Positions 1 to 9,953 of a DNA stretch of 64,000 nucleotides are shown here, in pieces (position 1 is the first letter of the stretch; every line of letters begins with the position of its first letter). Source of the stretch: Microcebus murinus (Eukaryota; Chordata; Mammalia; Primates; Cheirogaleidae); assembly GCF_040939455.1 (NCBI RefSeq), contig NC_134106.1, positions 84,699,001 through 84,763,000 on the forward strand, read 5' to 3'. Both the position numbers and the translations under genes were made by a program. The notes beneath the pieces were generated by a model. It worked only from the letters and a program-made list of their open reading frames with translations. It searched no databases and was not told the origin of the DNA.

Positions 1-1734
1 ACTAGTCTCGACATTAGAGCATGCCGCATTTTTATTGATGATGTCACAGCTTTTTGAGATTGCGTTTCCAGCAGTTGTTGTGATTAATCAAGGTGAAACC
101 AGACATGAATGTTGTGGAATTCAGTCTGACTCCAAGTGTGAGAAGTTGTGCAGGACTTGTTGACGGGCACACACATTCTTGAGTAAATTTGGGTGTTTAA
201 GGACCAAGGAAATTTTTCATTTAACTTGTATGTATTGTTTTTCAAATAGCTACAGTTAATTCTCATCATTCATGGAAGTTACTTTCTGTAAAGTCACCTG
301 GAACACTGAATTAGCACATGCTGAACCATTGCTCCTAGGGGAAACCCAGGATTTGTTCTGCAGGCTTCTGGCCACAACATTTTCATCAAGCAATCAATAC
401 CTAAGATTGTTTTATGTGAGCTCCTATTTTGACACCTTACTTAATACATAGTGTTGATTCGTTACCATTGAACTCTGGGCCAACAGCACCATGACTCATG
501 CCCCAACAAAGCATATTTAACAAACATATTTTCCCTGTAAGGCACATCACAGCCTTCCTGTATTTAAGGACACTGGATTGTGCTTCAGCACTGTGCTTGG
601 AGACCATTTTAAACAGCAAATTCGCCAACATAAAGCACAAAAGTAAGAGAAATGTGGCACCAAGCAGACCACAGAAAGGACACTTGCTTCCGGTAGGAGA
701 ACTTCAACAGGAAGACAGAGCAAATGTTTGTTCCATCTCAGCTGGGAGCTTGAGGGTCAGGTGACTCAAAATGTTCACACCGCGTGTCCCTGAGTGACTT
801 GCAAAAGCACCCTGAGGCTTGATTTGGGGATTGCGAATGCTTTTTAGCAAGTGGGCAAACAATGAGTGTCACCTGTACTAACCTGTTAAATCATATGTAT
901 ACTTTTTAAGTTGCATGGACTTAACTAACTAATAAAAGGAACTACACTGTTAGATATTTCTTTTGGCCTAGAGGCACCTTCAAACATTTCTGAGACACTA
1001 AGGGCACTGTAAACCATGCAAATTTGTGAACTGTTTGGTTTAAAGCTGCTTATCTACTCCCCAAGATATTGGTATCTTAGTCGTCCTTCCCAGCCCAGAA
1101 GTGCAGTGTGGTCCCTTCTTATCCGATGCCTTCTGTGTGTCTTCATTACCACTGGCCGCTTCCTCCTTTGGCTCCCATGTGATCAGAGCCATCTCTAGTA
1201 TGAGATTGGAAACGCTCTGAAATACAAGGAATCATTCCCTTCTTTGTCCACCTTTTCTCCCCAGGCCATATATCCTAGCATCGCACACCTTAACAAATAG
1301 AATTTTGTACTCTCTCTTTCTGTTTTCTCACTGCTAGACACTGTGTTTTTTGTCTCAGTCTTTATCATTTTATTTCCAGGATCCTTGGATTCTTAGAAAT
1401 GAGGGATGGATAGAGTCTCATTTGCATTCAAAAAGAAATATTTTATGTGTTTCATCCCTTGCTTGGAGCTTTCTGCATCTTGAGTAGTTAGACCTACTGG
1501 GGTCCTGGGGCTGGCACTGCGGTTTGAGGGCACTGCTTGCTATTGCCTTAGGACGCTAGAGCTGCACATGGTAGCATCCTTACCTTATGGCCTTCATCCT
1601 TCTTCCAAAACTACACCACTGAATGGAAACAAGATAGTGCTTTGGCCTCTCGGTTCCCTTGGGAAACAAAATTTCTGTGCATTGTACAAAAAGAGGCTCA
1701 TTCAAAGACATTATTAGGACAAAATGCAGCTCAC
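1..1734. other. Unassigned AT-rich DNA, no gene seen
   Basis: No repeat family or gene is recognised here. Open frames on both strands stay below 90 residues (the longest is 498-764 on the plus strand) and look random in composition. No CpG island, promoter cluster or poly(A) tail stands out. It is probably single-copy intergenic or intronic sequence, possibly including repeats too decayed to see by eye. Confidence 0.6.
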
Positions 1735-2186
1735 AGAACAAGATAAGACATTTGCAACATTTACAAATGAATAAGAAGCAGACAGCAACTCTATAGAAAA
1801 TAAGCAAGAGAATTGAATATATGCTTCATAAAAGAGGACATACAAATGACCAATAAATCTGAAAAGGTGTTCAACCTTTGTAATCAGAGATACGAACATT
1901 AAATCAATAATTATTCTTCATAACACAATTACTAAAATTTAATAAAAGACTGACAGTACCAATAATCAATAATTTGTAGTAGTATTATTTCTATTACCCT
2001 AATCTGGAAGAATTCCAAAGTTCTGCAACCATGAAACATAAATAAATTATGATATATTCATACATGGAATATTATGTAGTACTAAAAATGAACAAACTTT
2101 ACCTAAATGCAACAACATGAGTGAGTTTCACAAGCATAATATTAAGTGAAATAGTTCAGACACAAAAGAATGCATGCTATTTGAGG
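1735..2186 (+). mobile_element. Old L1 fragment, sense, ORF2 end to 3' UTR
   Basis: The plus strand follows the 3' part of L1. It has the stretch about small rafts of sequence after 'gaggacatacaaatgacc' and the 'ttcatacatggaatatta' motif that closes ORF2, then 'gagtttcacaagcataata'. All frames are broken. It stops abruptly near 2186, where an L1 fragment of opposite strand begins. The copy is old and has no readable tail or target-site duplication. Confidence 0.65.
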
Positions 2187-3381
2187 ATTTCTGGACCAGT
2201 TTACATTCCCACCAACAATATATGATGATCAGTTTTTCTGTATCCTTGCCAGTATTTGGTATTGTCACTATTTTTTATTTTAGTTACTCTCATACATGTG
2301 TAGGGATATGTCCCCATGGTATTAATTTGCATTTTCCTAATAATTACTGATACTTAACATCTGTTCATGTGCTCATTTGCCATTCATATATTTCTGTATC
2401 TTTAGCCATTTTTCTCACTGGATTGTTTGTTTTTAATATTGATTTTTGAGAGTTCTTTATGTAGTATAGATTTGAGTCCTTAGTCATATATATGATTTTC
2501 AAATAGTACCTTTTCTTTTCATCTTCTTAATAGGTTTTTTTTTTGCAGAGCAAAAGTTTTAAGTTTAGTTGTAGTCCAGTGGGTCAATATTTTTCTTTTA
2601 TGGATTATGTTTAGACTGTCATATTTTAGAACTCTTCACTGAGCCTTAGGTTGCAAAGATTTTCTATGTTGTCTTCTAAAAGGTTTAATCTTTTTATGTT
2701 TTACATTTAAATCTACCTTGAAGGTAGATGTGAGGTTTAAATATAGGTTCATGTTTTGTCTACTGATATCCAAGCACTCCAGCGCCTTTTATTAAAAAGA
2801 TTCCCCTCTGAAATGCTTTTGTACCTTTGTCAAACGTCAGTTGGTTGTAATTGTGTGGGGCTATTTCTAGGTTCTTTAATCGGAACCATTGATCTATTGT
2901 GTGTACTGTCCCCAGTCTCATGCAGTTGAGTGCTGTAGCTATGTAAGTCTTAAAGTTGGCTTAAGTGATATCTCCCACTTTACTTTTTCTTTATCAGAAT
3001 TATTTTAGTTGTTTTATCTGAGTCCTTTGCCTTTCCACATAAATTATAGAATAATGTGTCTATATCTACAAAAATTATTCCTGGGATTTTGATAGGAATT
3101 TTGTTAAACCTGTATATTAATTTGGAGGGAATTGACTTCTTTACTAGGTTGAGTCTTCCAATATATAAATAAAGTATGTCTTTCCATTTATTTATTTCTT
3201 ATTCGAGTTCATTCATCAGTATTTTGTAGTTTTTAGCATATAACTACTGTACAGGTTTTCTTAGGTTTATGCCTAAGAATTTCATTTTTTAAGTATTAGT
3301 TTGCACGTATTCATTGCTAGTATATACAATTGATTTCTGTATGTCAGTCTTGTATCCTGCAACCTTATTGAACTCAACCTT

Positions 3382-3491
3382 ATTTTTTTAAATTGTTTTT
3401 ATTTCAGCATATTACAGGGGTGCAAATGTTTAGTTTATGGATATTTCCCTTGCCCCACCCAAGTCAGAGCTTCAAGCATGTCCATCCCCCA
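3382..3491 (-). mobile_element. Short L1 3' end of lemur type, antisense
   Basis: A T-rich start followed by 'atttcagcatattacaggg' and 'aagtcagagcttcaagcat' matches the reverse complement of the L1 3' end at 54340-54440. It is a severely 5'-truncated L1 insertion, about 110 bases long, inside the older L1. No clean target-site duplication could be read. Confidence 0.7.
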
Positions 3492-3673
3492 TTTATTAGT
3501 TCTAGGAGTTTTTATAGATTTTTTTGGAAAATTTTCTACATAGACCATCATGACATTTGTAAATATGAGCAGTGTCTTATATGTTTTTTGTTTGTTTGTT
3601 TGTTTTTGTTTTTGTTTTTACACCTTTTATTTTCTTATCTTGTTGCTCTGGCTAGAACTTCCAGTACTATGTT

Positions 3674-4192
3674 ATAATATAAAATCCACTTTTCATCACA
3701 CGTCATGAACCGATCAAGAAATGGTTCCTTGTGGCTGCATACAATAAGAGAAGAGGACACTTCAAAACAATGATTTTTTTGATTTTCAGTCAGCTCCTGA
3801 GGCACCCACTTATTGAGCTTCTTCGCCTTTCCACTTTGCTTCCAATGTCAAACAACAATAGAATGGTGGACCTTGAGTTCTTTGGCAACTTGTCCTGTAG
3901 TTGCAAGAGGATCAGCTTCTATGATTGCTCTCAATTGGTCATTGTCAGCTTCCAATGACCTGCCACTGTGCTCCTCATCTTCAAAGCTCTCGTCTCCCTT
4001 GCAAAACTTCTCGAACCACCACTGCACCATATGTTTGTTAGCAGTTTCTGGGCCAAATGTGTTGTTGATATTGTGAGTTGTCTCTGCTGCTTTATGATCC
4101 ATTTTGAACTTCAGTAAGAAAATTGCTCCAATTTGCTTTCTAACATCATTTTTCCGTAGTCTAAAGTAAATATAAATTAAACAGCAAGTCAT
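3674..4192 (-). pseudogene. Mariner transposase (Hsmar1) N-terminal half, broken
   Basis: The minus-strand frame at 3848-4192 encodes the paired-like DNA-binding region of a mariner transposase, with readable stretches KAAETTHNINNTFGPETAN, VQWWFEKFCKGDESFEDEE and NDQLRAIIEADPLATT. The likely original start is the ATG at 4147-4149 (minus), but a small deletion just after it shifts the frame. A second shift near 3845 moves the rest to another frame, which runs through WVPQELTENQKNH to CDEKWILYYN. The GAT codon of CDEKW at 3695-3697 is the first catalytic aspartate of the DDD triad. The other two are lost with the 3' end. The same family was exapted as the transposase half of SETMAR, but nothing here suggests such a fusion. 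Confidence 0.88.
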
Positions 4193-4299
4193 AAGTCATT
4201 AGCAAAAAAACATAAAGCGAGAAATGCACATTAAAATGATGCATAACATAACCACATTTATTTAAGGATGTATTGCAATATCTAACGGCAAATTTCAAC

Positions 4300-4336
4300 A
4301 ATGCTAAAAACCACAATTACTTTTGCACCAAGCTAA
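4300..4336 (-). repeat. Mariner 5' terminal inverted repeat
   Basis: On the minus strand this reads 'ttagcttggtgcaaaagtaa' onward, the well-known Hsmar1/MADE1 terminus. It differs from the usual form at a few bases. A TA follows directly at 4337-4338. Confidence 0.85.
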
Positions 4337-4795
4337 TAATTTGCTGATTCTATTTGCTAATAGCCTGTTAAGAATTATTGTATCTTATATGTAAGAAATA
4401 TGAAACAAGTCTTTTGTTGTGTCGTGTTTTGTCTTTGTTACTTTCTTTGTCTGCTTTTGGTGTCAGGGTGATATTGACTTCATAGACTGGGTTGGGAAGT
4501 GTTTTCTTCTCTATTATTTTCTGGAAGAGGTTGTGTAGAATGGTATTAATCCTTTTAAAACATCTGTTAGAATTCTCCAATAAACACTTTTGGGGCTGGA
4601 TATTTCTTTTTTAGGAGTTTTAAAGTTACAAATGCCATTCCCTTATAGTTATAGGGCAATTCACATCAATATTTCATAGTAGGTGAGTTGTGATAGTTTG
4701 TGTTTTTAGAGAAATTAGTTCATTTCATCTAAGTTCCCAAAATGATATGTGTAGAGTTCCCCATAGTATTGTATTTTTTAGTTCTAAACTTTTTT

Positions 4796-5290
4796 TTTGT
4801 TCTTCTTTATATCTTCTATGTCTTTTCTGAAATTTTCTGGTTTCTAAATTTGTTTGAAATCTTTTTATAATTGGTCATGGAAGCCATTTTTATGGTGGCT
4901 GCTTTTAATCCTTTTCAGATATTTCTGACATCGATGCCATCTTGCTGTTGGTGTCTATCATCTTTTCTCATTTAGTTTGAGATCTTCTTAGTGTTTTATA
5001 TGACAAGAGATCTTTTTGTTGAAACCTGGATATTTTGAGTATTATAAGATTCAGAATCTTATGTAAATCCTGTGTTTTTGTAGGTTTCCTCCATTCCACT
5101 GGGGGAAGTGGATGTCACTTAGTTACTCTCAAAGTGGTGGTGACAGCCCCCCTTCTCCACTTGGCTCTGTTGATACCTCAGGGAAAGATAGGCTTCCTGG
5201 TATTACAGGGGTGGGGTGGAGTTTAAGTACTCACTCCCCTAGGCCTCCATGATGCCACCCTGGCACCCTGGGATATTATCCTTTCTAGAT
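4796..5290. other. Repeat-like DNA of uncertain family
   Basis: After the recognisable L1, the sequence keeps an L1-like T-rich look to about 5040. It then becomes GC-richer, with 'gaaacctggatattttgagt' followed by a gtgg- and ccac-rich section. I have seen this arrangement in old antisense repeats, possibly an L1M 5' region, but cannot assign it. No open frame is convincing. Confidence 0.35.
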
Positions 5291-5956
5291 GTATTAAAAA
5301 TGATAGATCTAAAGATATTTCTCTGTCAATAATTAAATTGGAAGCCAAGAAGGAAAATAACTATTTGGCTAATCCTTTCTTGAGAGGATAAGAGAGCACT
5401 CCAACAGAGCAAGCCTTTGGAAATGCAAAGCCAGCAGTCATTTAGGCAGGGGAGAAGTTCTCCTTGCAGATAATGTTGCCAGCCCTGATGGTTTTGTTTC
5501 CCCAGAAGCAGACCTTGAGACCAGTGTGTGTTTGTTTGGAGGTGATCCCTGGAAACACCAATAGTAAGGCAGAGAAGGGAAGACGGCCGATAAAGAGTGC
5601 ATTGTGAAGCAAGTGACCCATCTGGGCACTTGGACCTCAATCTTGCTGGGGTATTGTGGGCACTGGCATAGTACACACAGCTCAGAATGAGAAAAGCTGG
5701 GGGTATTCATGCATTATTTCCTGTCAATCTCTTCAAAGGCTGCCTGGGGTGGGGAAGGTATTAACTCCTGGTGCTCGCTGAGAGGCTTACAGCCTCGAGA
5801 GAAAGTTCTTAGGCACAGAGATGAAATAATGGTACTTGGAAGTCAGCCTCATGCACTACAATGGCAAAGCCTGAGGGAGCCTGGGCATGGCACCACAGCA
5901 TGAGCAGCATTACCCAAGCAGGTACCCAGAGAGTACCTATAATGCCCCTTGGGCAC
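5291..5956. other. Unassigned, possibly an old dispersed repeat
   Basis: From about 5500 to 5900 the sequence contains 'ccccagaagcagaccttgag' and 'ggaggtgatccctggaaac', which look like part of an old mammalian repeat. A weak resemblance exists to 49640-49735. The open frames here on both strands overlap each other and have no supporting context. Confidence 0.3.
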
Positions 5957-6138
5957 ATTTTTTTAAAAGACAGTGTCTTGCTCTGTCTCCCAGGTTGGGG
6001 ATACAGAGGCGTGATCATAGTTTTTGTAGAGATGGGGTCTTGCCTTGTTAGCCAGGCTGGTGTTGACCTTCTCAGTTCAAGCCATCCTCCCACTTTGACT
6101 TCCCTAAGTGCTGGAATTGCTGTATGTGGCCCCACTGG
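5957..6138 (-). mobile_element. Old Alu, antisense, internally deleted
   Basis: A T-run followed by 'gacagtgtcttgctctgtct' and later 'gtagagatggggtcttgcct', 'ccaggctgg' and 'ctaagtgctggaatt' follows an Alu in reverse. It is about 180 bases, against about 310 for a full dimer, with the middle missing. It is much more diverged than the other Alus in the window and lacks the strepsirrhine linker, so it fits an early Alu. Confidence 0.75.
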
Positions 6139-7485
6139 CACAGTTTGGTACCCAACGTAAAATATCTGGAAATGCCTCCTTTAGCCGGAGTCCTCCCTCC
6201 ATGATTTTTGCTTCTCTATGTGTTGTGAGAACACTGTTGAGGAGGAATGCTTGTCTTCCGTGTGTCTCTCTTCAGCATCTCTATGCCCTTTGTGAGAAGT
6301 CTCCCCATCCCTGTCTTCGCAAGAGCAGCCCCTGTGCTCTCAAGCGACTCCACAGCTCATCTCTTTATGGCGGCGTTGGACAAATCCACGCTAGCATGAT
6401 AGCAATTGAGCGTGTTACCACTCCAGGCTGAGTTGCAATCTAAGAGTAAATGAGGATCTAATGGGTAATTCAGGCATCCCAGCCTCTGAGAGAGGCTGCT
6501 CGTTGTGGGGTGGGAGGGAAATGCCACCTTCAATTTTCTCTGGCTTTGATAACAGATAACAGCAACTGCAAGCGGGTCACCGCCTACAGCTGTCTGGAAT
6601 CAGTCCACCTCTGGCTTCAACTTAAGGACAAGCAGCACACCTCTGAAGATTTGATTAGGCAGGTGAGCAATATGAATGAGTGAATTAATACCTAGGACCT
6701 AATGCAAATGCCTAGGAGGCAGAGCCTTATCCTTCCTGAACCACTAAAGACTGTGGGGGGAAATCATTTAACACCTAGCCTTTTCATCTGTCGGGAGATC
6801 GGAAATAATATTGAACTACCACACTGGGGTATTTTAAGAGTCAATTAAAATATAATTGTTTAATTTTCCCCACAACCACGTAGGATGCTTTCCTTCCGGG
6901 GATCCTATGACGTTTTATAAGAGGGAAGTGCCATTTCTAGTCGCTGCAAGCCTTGGAAACCTGTAAAAATACGAAGACACCAATTTAAATGTATGGAAGA
7001 GACTGTGTCCCTCATTTCCTGAAGGATAATAGCAATTTTACCCTTTCTGCATGTTTTATCTTTGCCTGAAGTGTAAGATTATGGAATCAGAAAATGAAAG
7101 CCCTTTTAAATGCCATAAGTGTATCTGTCAAAATACTCACGTGGTTAGAACAGTCTAACCTACATAAGAAGTCTGAAATTTATTTGAAGATAAAAATTCT
7201 TTTTTAAATTCTCTTTCTCTACCACCTCTAGTGGTAGTAAAAAAATGGCACGGCTTTTGACTTAAGAAATAGGATTCAAAGCTCGTCTGTGAACCAGGCC
7301 AGGACTTTCCCCAAATCTAGCTTAGCTTGAAAAAAAATATTTTCAGATAAATGCCAAGTATTTTGTTTAATTTTCTTTTCATGTTAGACCAAGAATTACT
7401 ACAAACAGGGAAGTGGTTTTAGGCAAACACCTCCTACAGCCAAAATTTGGAACGATCCAGCAGGCTATGTTTTTAATGCAGCATT
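6139..7485. other. Unassigned DNA, no gene seen
   Basis: About 1.3 kb with no family recognised. The one longer plus-strand frame (6108-6431, 107 residues) starts inside the Alu and has no gene context. The rest is ordinary AT-rich sequence without poly(A) tails or inverted repeats that I can see. Confidence 0.5.
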
Positions 7486-7924
7486 TGTATTAGTTTCCTA
7501 GGGCTGCTGTAATAATTATCACAAACTTGGTGGCATAAAACAATAAAAGTTTACTTTCTCCCAGTTCTGGAGGCCAGAAGTCCACAGTCAAGGCTGTGCT
7601 AAGGGCTCAGCAGGCTCTCGGGAAAAATCCTCTTCTGCCCCTTTCTGCCTCTTGTGGCTCCAGGTGCTTCTTGGGTTGGATTGCACAACTCTAGTCTCTG
7701 CCTCCATTCTCACATGACATTCTTCTATGCTGTCTGTGTGTCTCTACAAAGACACTGGTCATGGGATTTACAGTCCACTTGCATGATCCAGGATATCGTC
7801 CTGAGATCCTTAACTTAATGATACCTGCAGATACCATTTTTCCAAACGAGGGCACATTCATAGGTTCCAGGGCTTAGGACTTGGATGTATCTTTTTAGGG
7901 ACTATCATCCAATCCACTTCACCA
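7486..7924 (-). mobile_element. MLT1-type MaLR LTR, antisense
   Basis: The plus strand begins 'tgtattagtttcctagggct' and runs through 'agttctggaggccagaagtc' to 'ggcttaggacttggatgta', the reverse of an MLT1 LTR. Length, about 440 bases, suits the family. It is a solo LTR with no internal sequence beside it. No 5-bp duplication is readable. A T-run follows at 7926-7944. Confidence 0.8.
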
Positions 7925-8984
7925 TCTTTTTTTTTTTTTTTTTTAAGATGTATTTTACAGAATTAAAATTGTAGTAAAATTAAGACTATCTCAGAAAAGC
8001 AAACACCTTTTCATTCTTTATTCATAGTTTCCCTTTCCAGCATTTCTGCTCTATGAGAAAACAACATTACTAATCCACTTAAAGGTTTACAAATTTCCTC
8101 TAAAGGTTTCCAAATGCCTGCCATTCTCTGCTAGTACAAGAAGCGTTTTTCACGCGGCAGGGAACAGGGCTTTAAGAATTGAAATCAGCTCCACATTCGG
8201 TCGGTCAGTTCCGCAACCTCAGAGGTCAGAGGCCTCTGGTCACCTCCCACCCCTGGTGAGCTGCAGACAGATGGAAGGAAGGAAGATGGTGAACAGCAAG
8301 GACAGGGTCATGTGACCACCCATCTTAGCCCATGCAGGGAAGTGTGGAATGGACCAGGCAAAAGCAAAAGTGAGCACAGTTTCTGAACACGGGTCTTGGT
8401 TAAGAATTCTAGTGGCAGGGACTGGGTCAGTGACCGGAGAAAGAGTGAAGGAGAAAAACATGTCCCTAGCTGACCCTAATTCAAACTTTCAAAGTTGGTC
8501 TGCTCCTCTTTTCCACTGTTGAGGCCCCTAACCTGGGGATTGGGGTGGACAGGTCATTTTTTGGGGAGTGGGCAGATAACTCAAAAGACATCTCTTTTAC
8601 CCATACTGGCCTTGTAACCTGTGCTTAAAACATTCTTTTCTTGAAATTATATGGCAGTTGTTGTTTTAATGCCTAAGCAAAAAAAAAAAAAATGGGCCTG
8701 AAATGCTTTAAAAAGTAGATGGTTAAAAATATTGGATTATGATACCTTCTTCCTCCAAAATATCTGTGTAGTGAATATTTTATGACCATTTATGTCACTT
8801 TTTATTATAAGTGTGCATTCACACACCATGTTTCTTCAGCTGCACAGTAAGCTTTGTACAGGTAGGATTGTGCCTTAATAATCTCTTCGTCTTCAGTTGC
8901 TGGCACAGAGCAGACTGAATTGTGCTAAATTTGTTATTCCAGATCAGTGCCACACAAGAGAACATCTGTGAAGATGAAAATATC
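7925..8984. other. Unassigned DNA with a T-run and an A-run
   Basis: Starts with about 19 T at 7926-7944. A run of about 13 A lies near 8680. No gene or repeat family is recognised; the frames on both strands are short and unsupported. Confidence 0.5.
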
Positions 8985-9120
8985 CTAGACCTACACTGCC
9001 TGATATGATAGTAGCCATAGGTGACCACCGAGCATATGAATAGTGTCTAGTGTGACTGAGGAATTGAATTTTAATTTTGTTTCTTTTTAAGTAATATAAA
9101 TTTAAATTTATAAAATTTAA
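8985..9120. mobile_element. Fragment of an old hAT-type element (tentative)
   Basis: The stretch 'cactgcctgatatgatagta', 'gtctagtgtgactgaggaa' and the following alternating AT block resemble a common mammalian non-autonomous DNA transposon whose ends read like 'gtagccactagccacatg'. Only the left part seems present. Family assignment is from memory of the consensus layout and is weak. Confidence 0.4.
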
Positions 9121-9365
9121 AACACATATAAAATAAGAAAGATGGGAGTTATTACTGAGCAATAAAACCAATTAGAATAAGATTCATTTTTAAGCTTTGT
9201 TGCAGAGGCGATGGGTTCCTAATCCCAAACCAGCCACTGTGGCACTTCCTTCCTCCTCCTTTCTTGCTAACCCCAATTTTGTTCAGGCATCAGGGAGCCC
9301 TGTGTTTCCACGAAGGCCAGGCTTTCCTCCAGCTCCAAGTCTGTAAATCTTAATTGATCGAATCC

Positions 9366-9510
9366 AGAGGTTCTTAACCTTGACAGCACAATAGAATCAC
9401 CTTGGGGACTTTTAAACATCTAGATGCTCAGACTGCAGCCCAGGCCAAGGAAACCAGACTCCCTAGGGATGGGAGTCAAGCATCAGTATTTCACAAAGCT
9501 CCCCAGGAGA
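9366..9510. mobile_element. hAT-Charlie-type non-autonomous fragment
   Basis: 'gaggttcttaaccttgacag' followed by 'atagaatcaccttggggact' and, near the far side, 'cacaaagctccccaggag' is the layout of the MER5/MER58 class of short hAT elements. The right terminus is missing because the ERV-L LTR begins at 9513. The LTR therefore probably landed in this older element. Confidence 0.55.
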
Positions 9511-9512
9511 AA

Positions 9513-9827
9513 TGGTTAATTTTATGTGTCAACTTGAATGGTGTTTTTGAACGAGATTAACATTTAAATCAGTGAACTTTGAGTAAGCAGATTGCCCTCC
9601 ATAATGTGAGTGGACCCCATCCAATCAGTTGGAAGCCTGAGTAGACGGAAAAGACTGACCTCTTGGAGCAAGAAGTTCCCAGCAGATGCTTTCAGACTTA
9701 ATCCGCAACATCGACTTTCCTGGGCATCCAGCCTTCTGGCCCACACTGCAGATTTTGGACTTACCAGCCTACATAACTACATGAGCCAATTCCTTATACT
9801 ACACCTCATTTATTATAAATAAATGTG

Positions 9828-9894
<67 letters not shown>

Positions 9895-9953
9895 CTATAG
9901 GTATGTCTGTTACCTGTAGATTCTGTTTCTCTGAAGACTCTCTGACTGATACA
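9513..9953 (+). mobile_element. ERV-L 5' LTR, MLT2 type
   Basis: A 441-base LTR in sense. It opens 'tggttaattttatgtgtcaa', contains 'cagattgccctccataatgt' and 'ccatccaatcagttggaagc', and has an AATAAA signal within 'tattataaataaatg' near 9817. It closes with 'ctctgactgatacag'. These are hallmarks of MLT2 LTRs, which belong to ERV-L. A long AG run (9836-9890) sits where such LTRs carry a short pyrimidine/purine microsatellite. The internal sequence begins just after, with a primer-site-like 'tgataccaagaatgg' at 9959. No convincing 5-bp duplication is visible because the other end of the provirus is missing. Confidence 0.85.
9836..9890 (+). repeat. (AG)n microsatellite inside the LTR
   Basis: An uninterrupted AG dinucleotide run of about 27 units. 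It lies between the polyadenylation signal and the 3' end of the MLT2 LTR. It creates serine-leucine-rich nonsense frames on the minus strand that should be ignored. It is likely polymorphic in length. Confidence 0.97.

Larger units (their letters stand above)
3668..4336 (-). mobile_element. Hsmar1-type mariner, 3' truncated
   Basis: A copy of the primate mariner Hsmar1 on the minus strand, inserted in an antisense L1. Its 5' terminal inverted repeat is intact at 4300-4336 and is followed by a TA dinucleotide at 4337-4338, the expected mariner target. The coding region is recognisable down to 3674. There the element ends abruptly against L1 sequence, so the C-terminal half of the transposase and the 3' inverted repeat are missing. 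Full Hsmar1 is about 1.3 kb; about 670 bases remain. A deletion after insertion is the likely cause. Hsmar1 activity is known to be confined to anthropoid and related primate history, so its age here deserves checking. Confidence 0.85.
2190..4795 (-). mobile_element. Large antisense L1 ORF2 fragment, interrupted twice
   Basis: Read on the minus strand this is a decayed L1 ORF2, with the ORF2 end near 2190 and the reverse-transcriptase region toward 4800. Recognisable plus-strand landmarks are 'tttacattcccaccaacaa' at about 2200, 'tctttccatttatttattt' near 3180 and the 'ttctggaagaggttgtgtag' block near 4520. A minus-strand frame at 4368-4580 still reads like the ORF2 segment after the endonuclease linker. 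The element is split by a younger L1 3' end (3382-3491) and by a mariner copy (3668-4336). It resumes after each in the same orientation, so both are later insertions. Confidence 0.8.
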
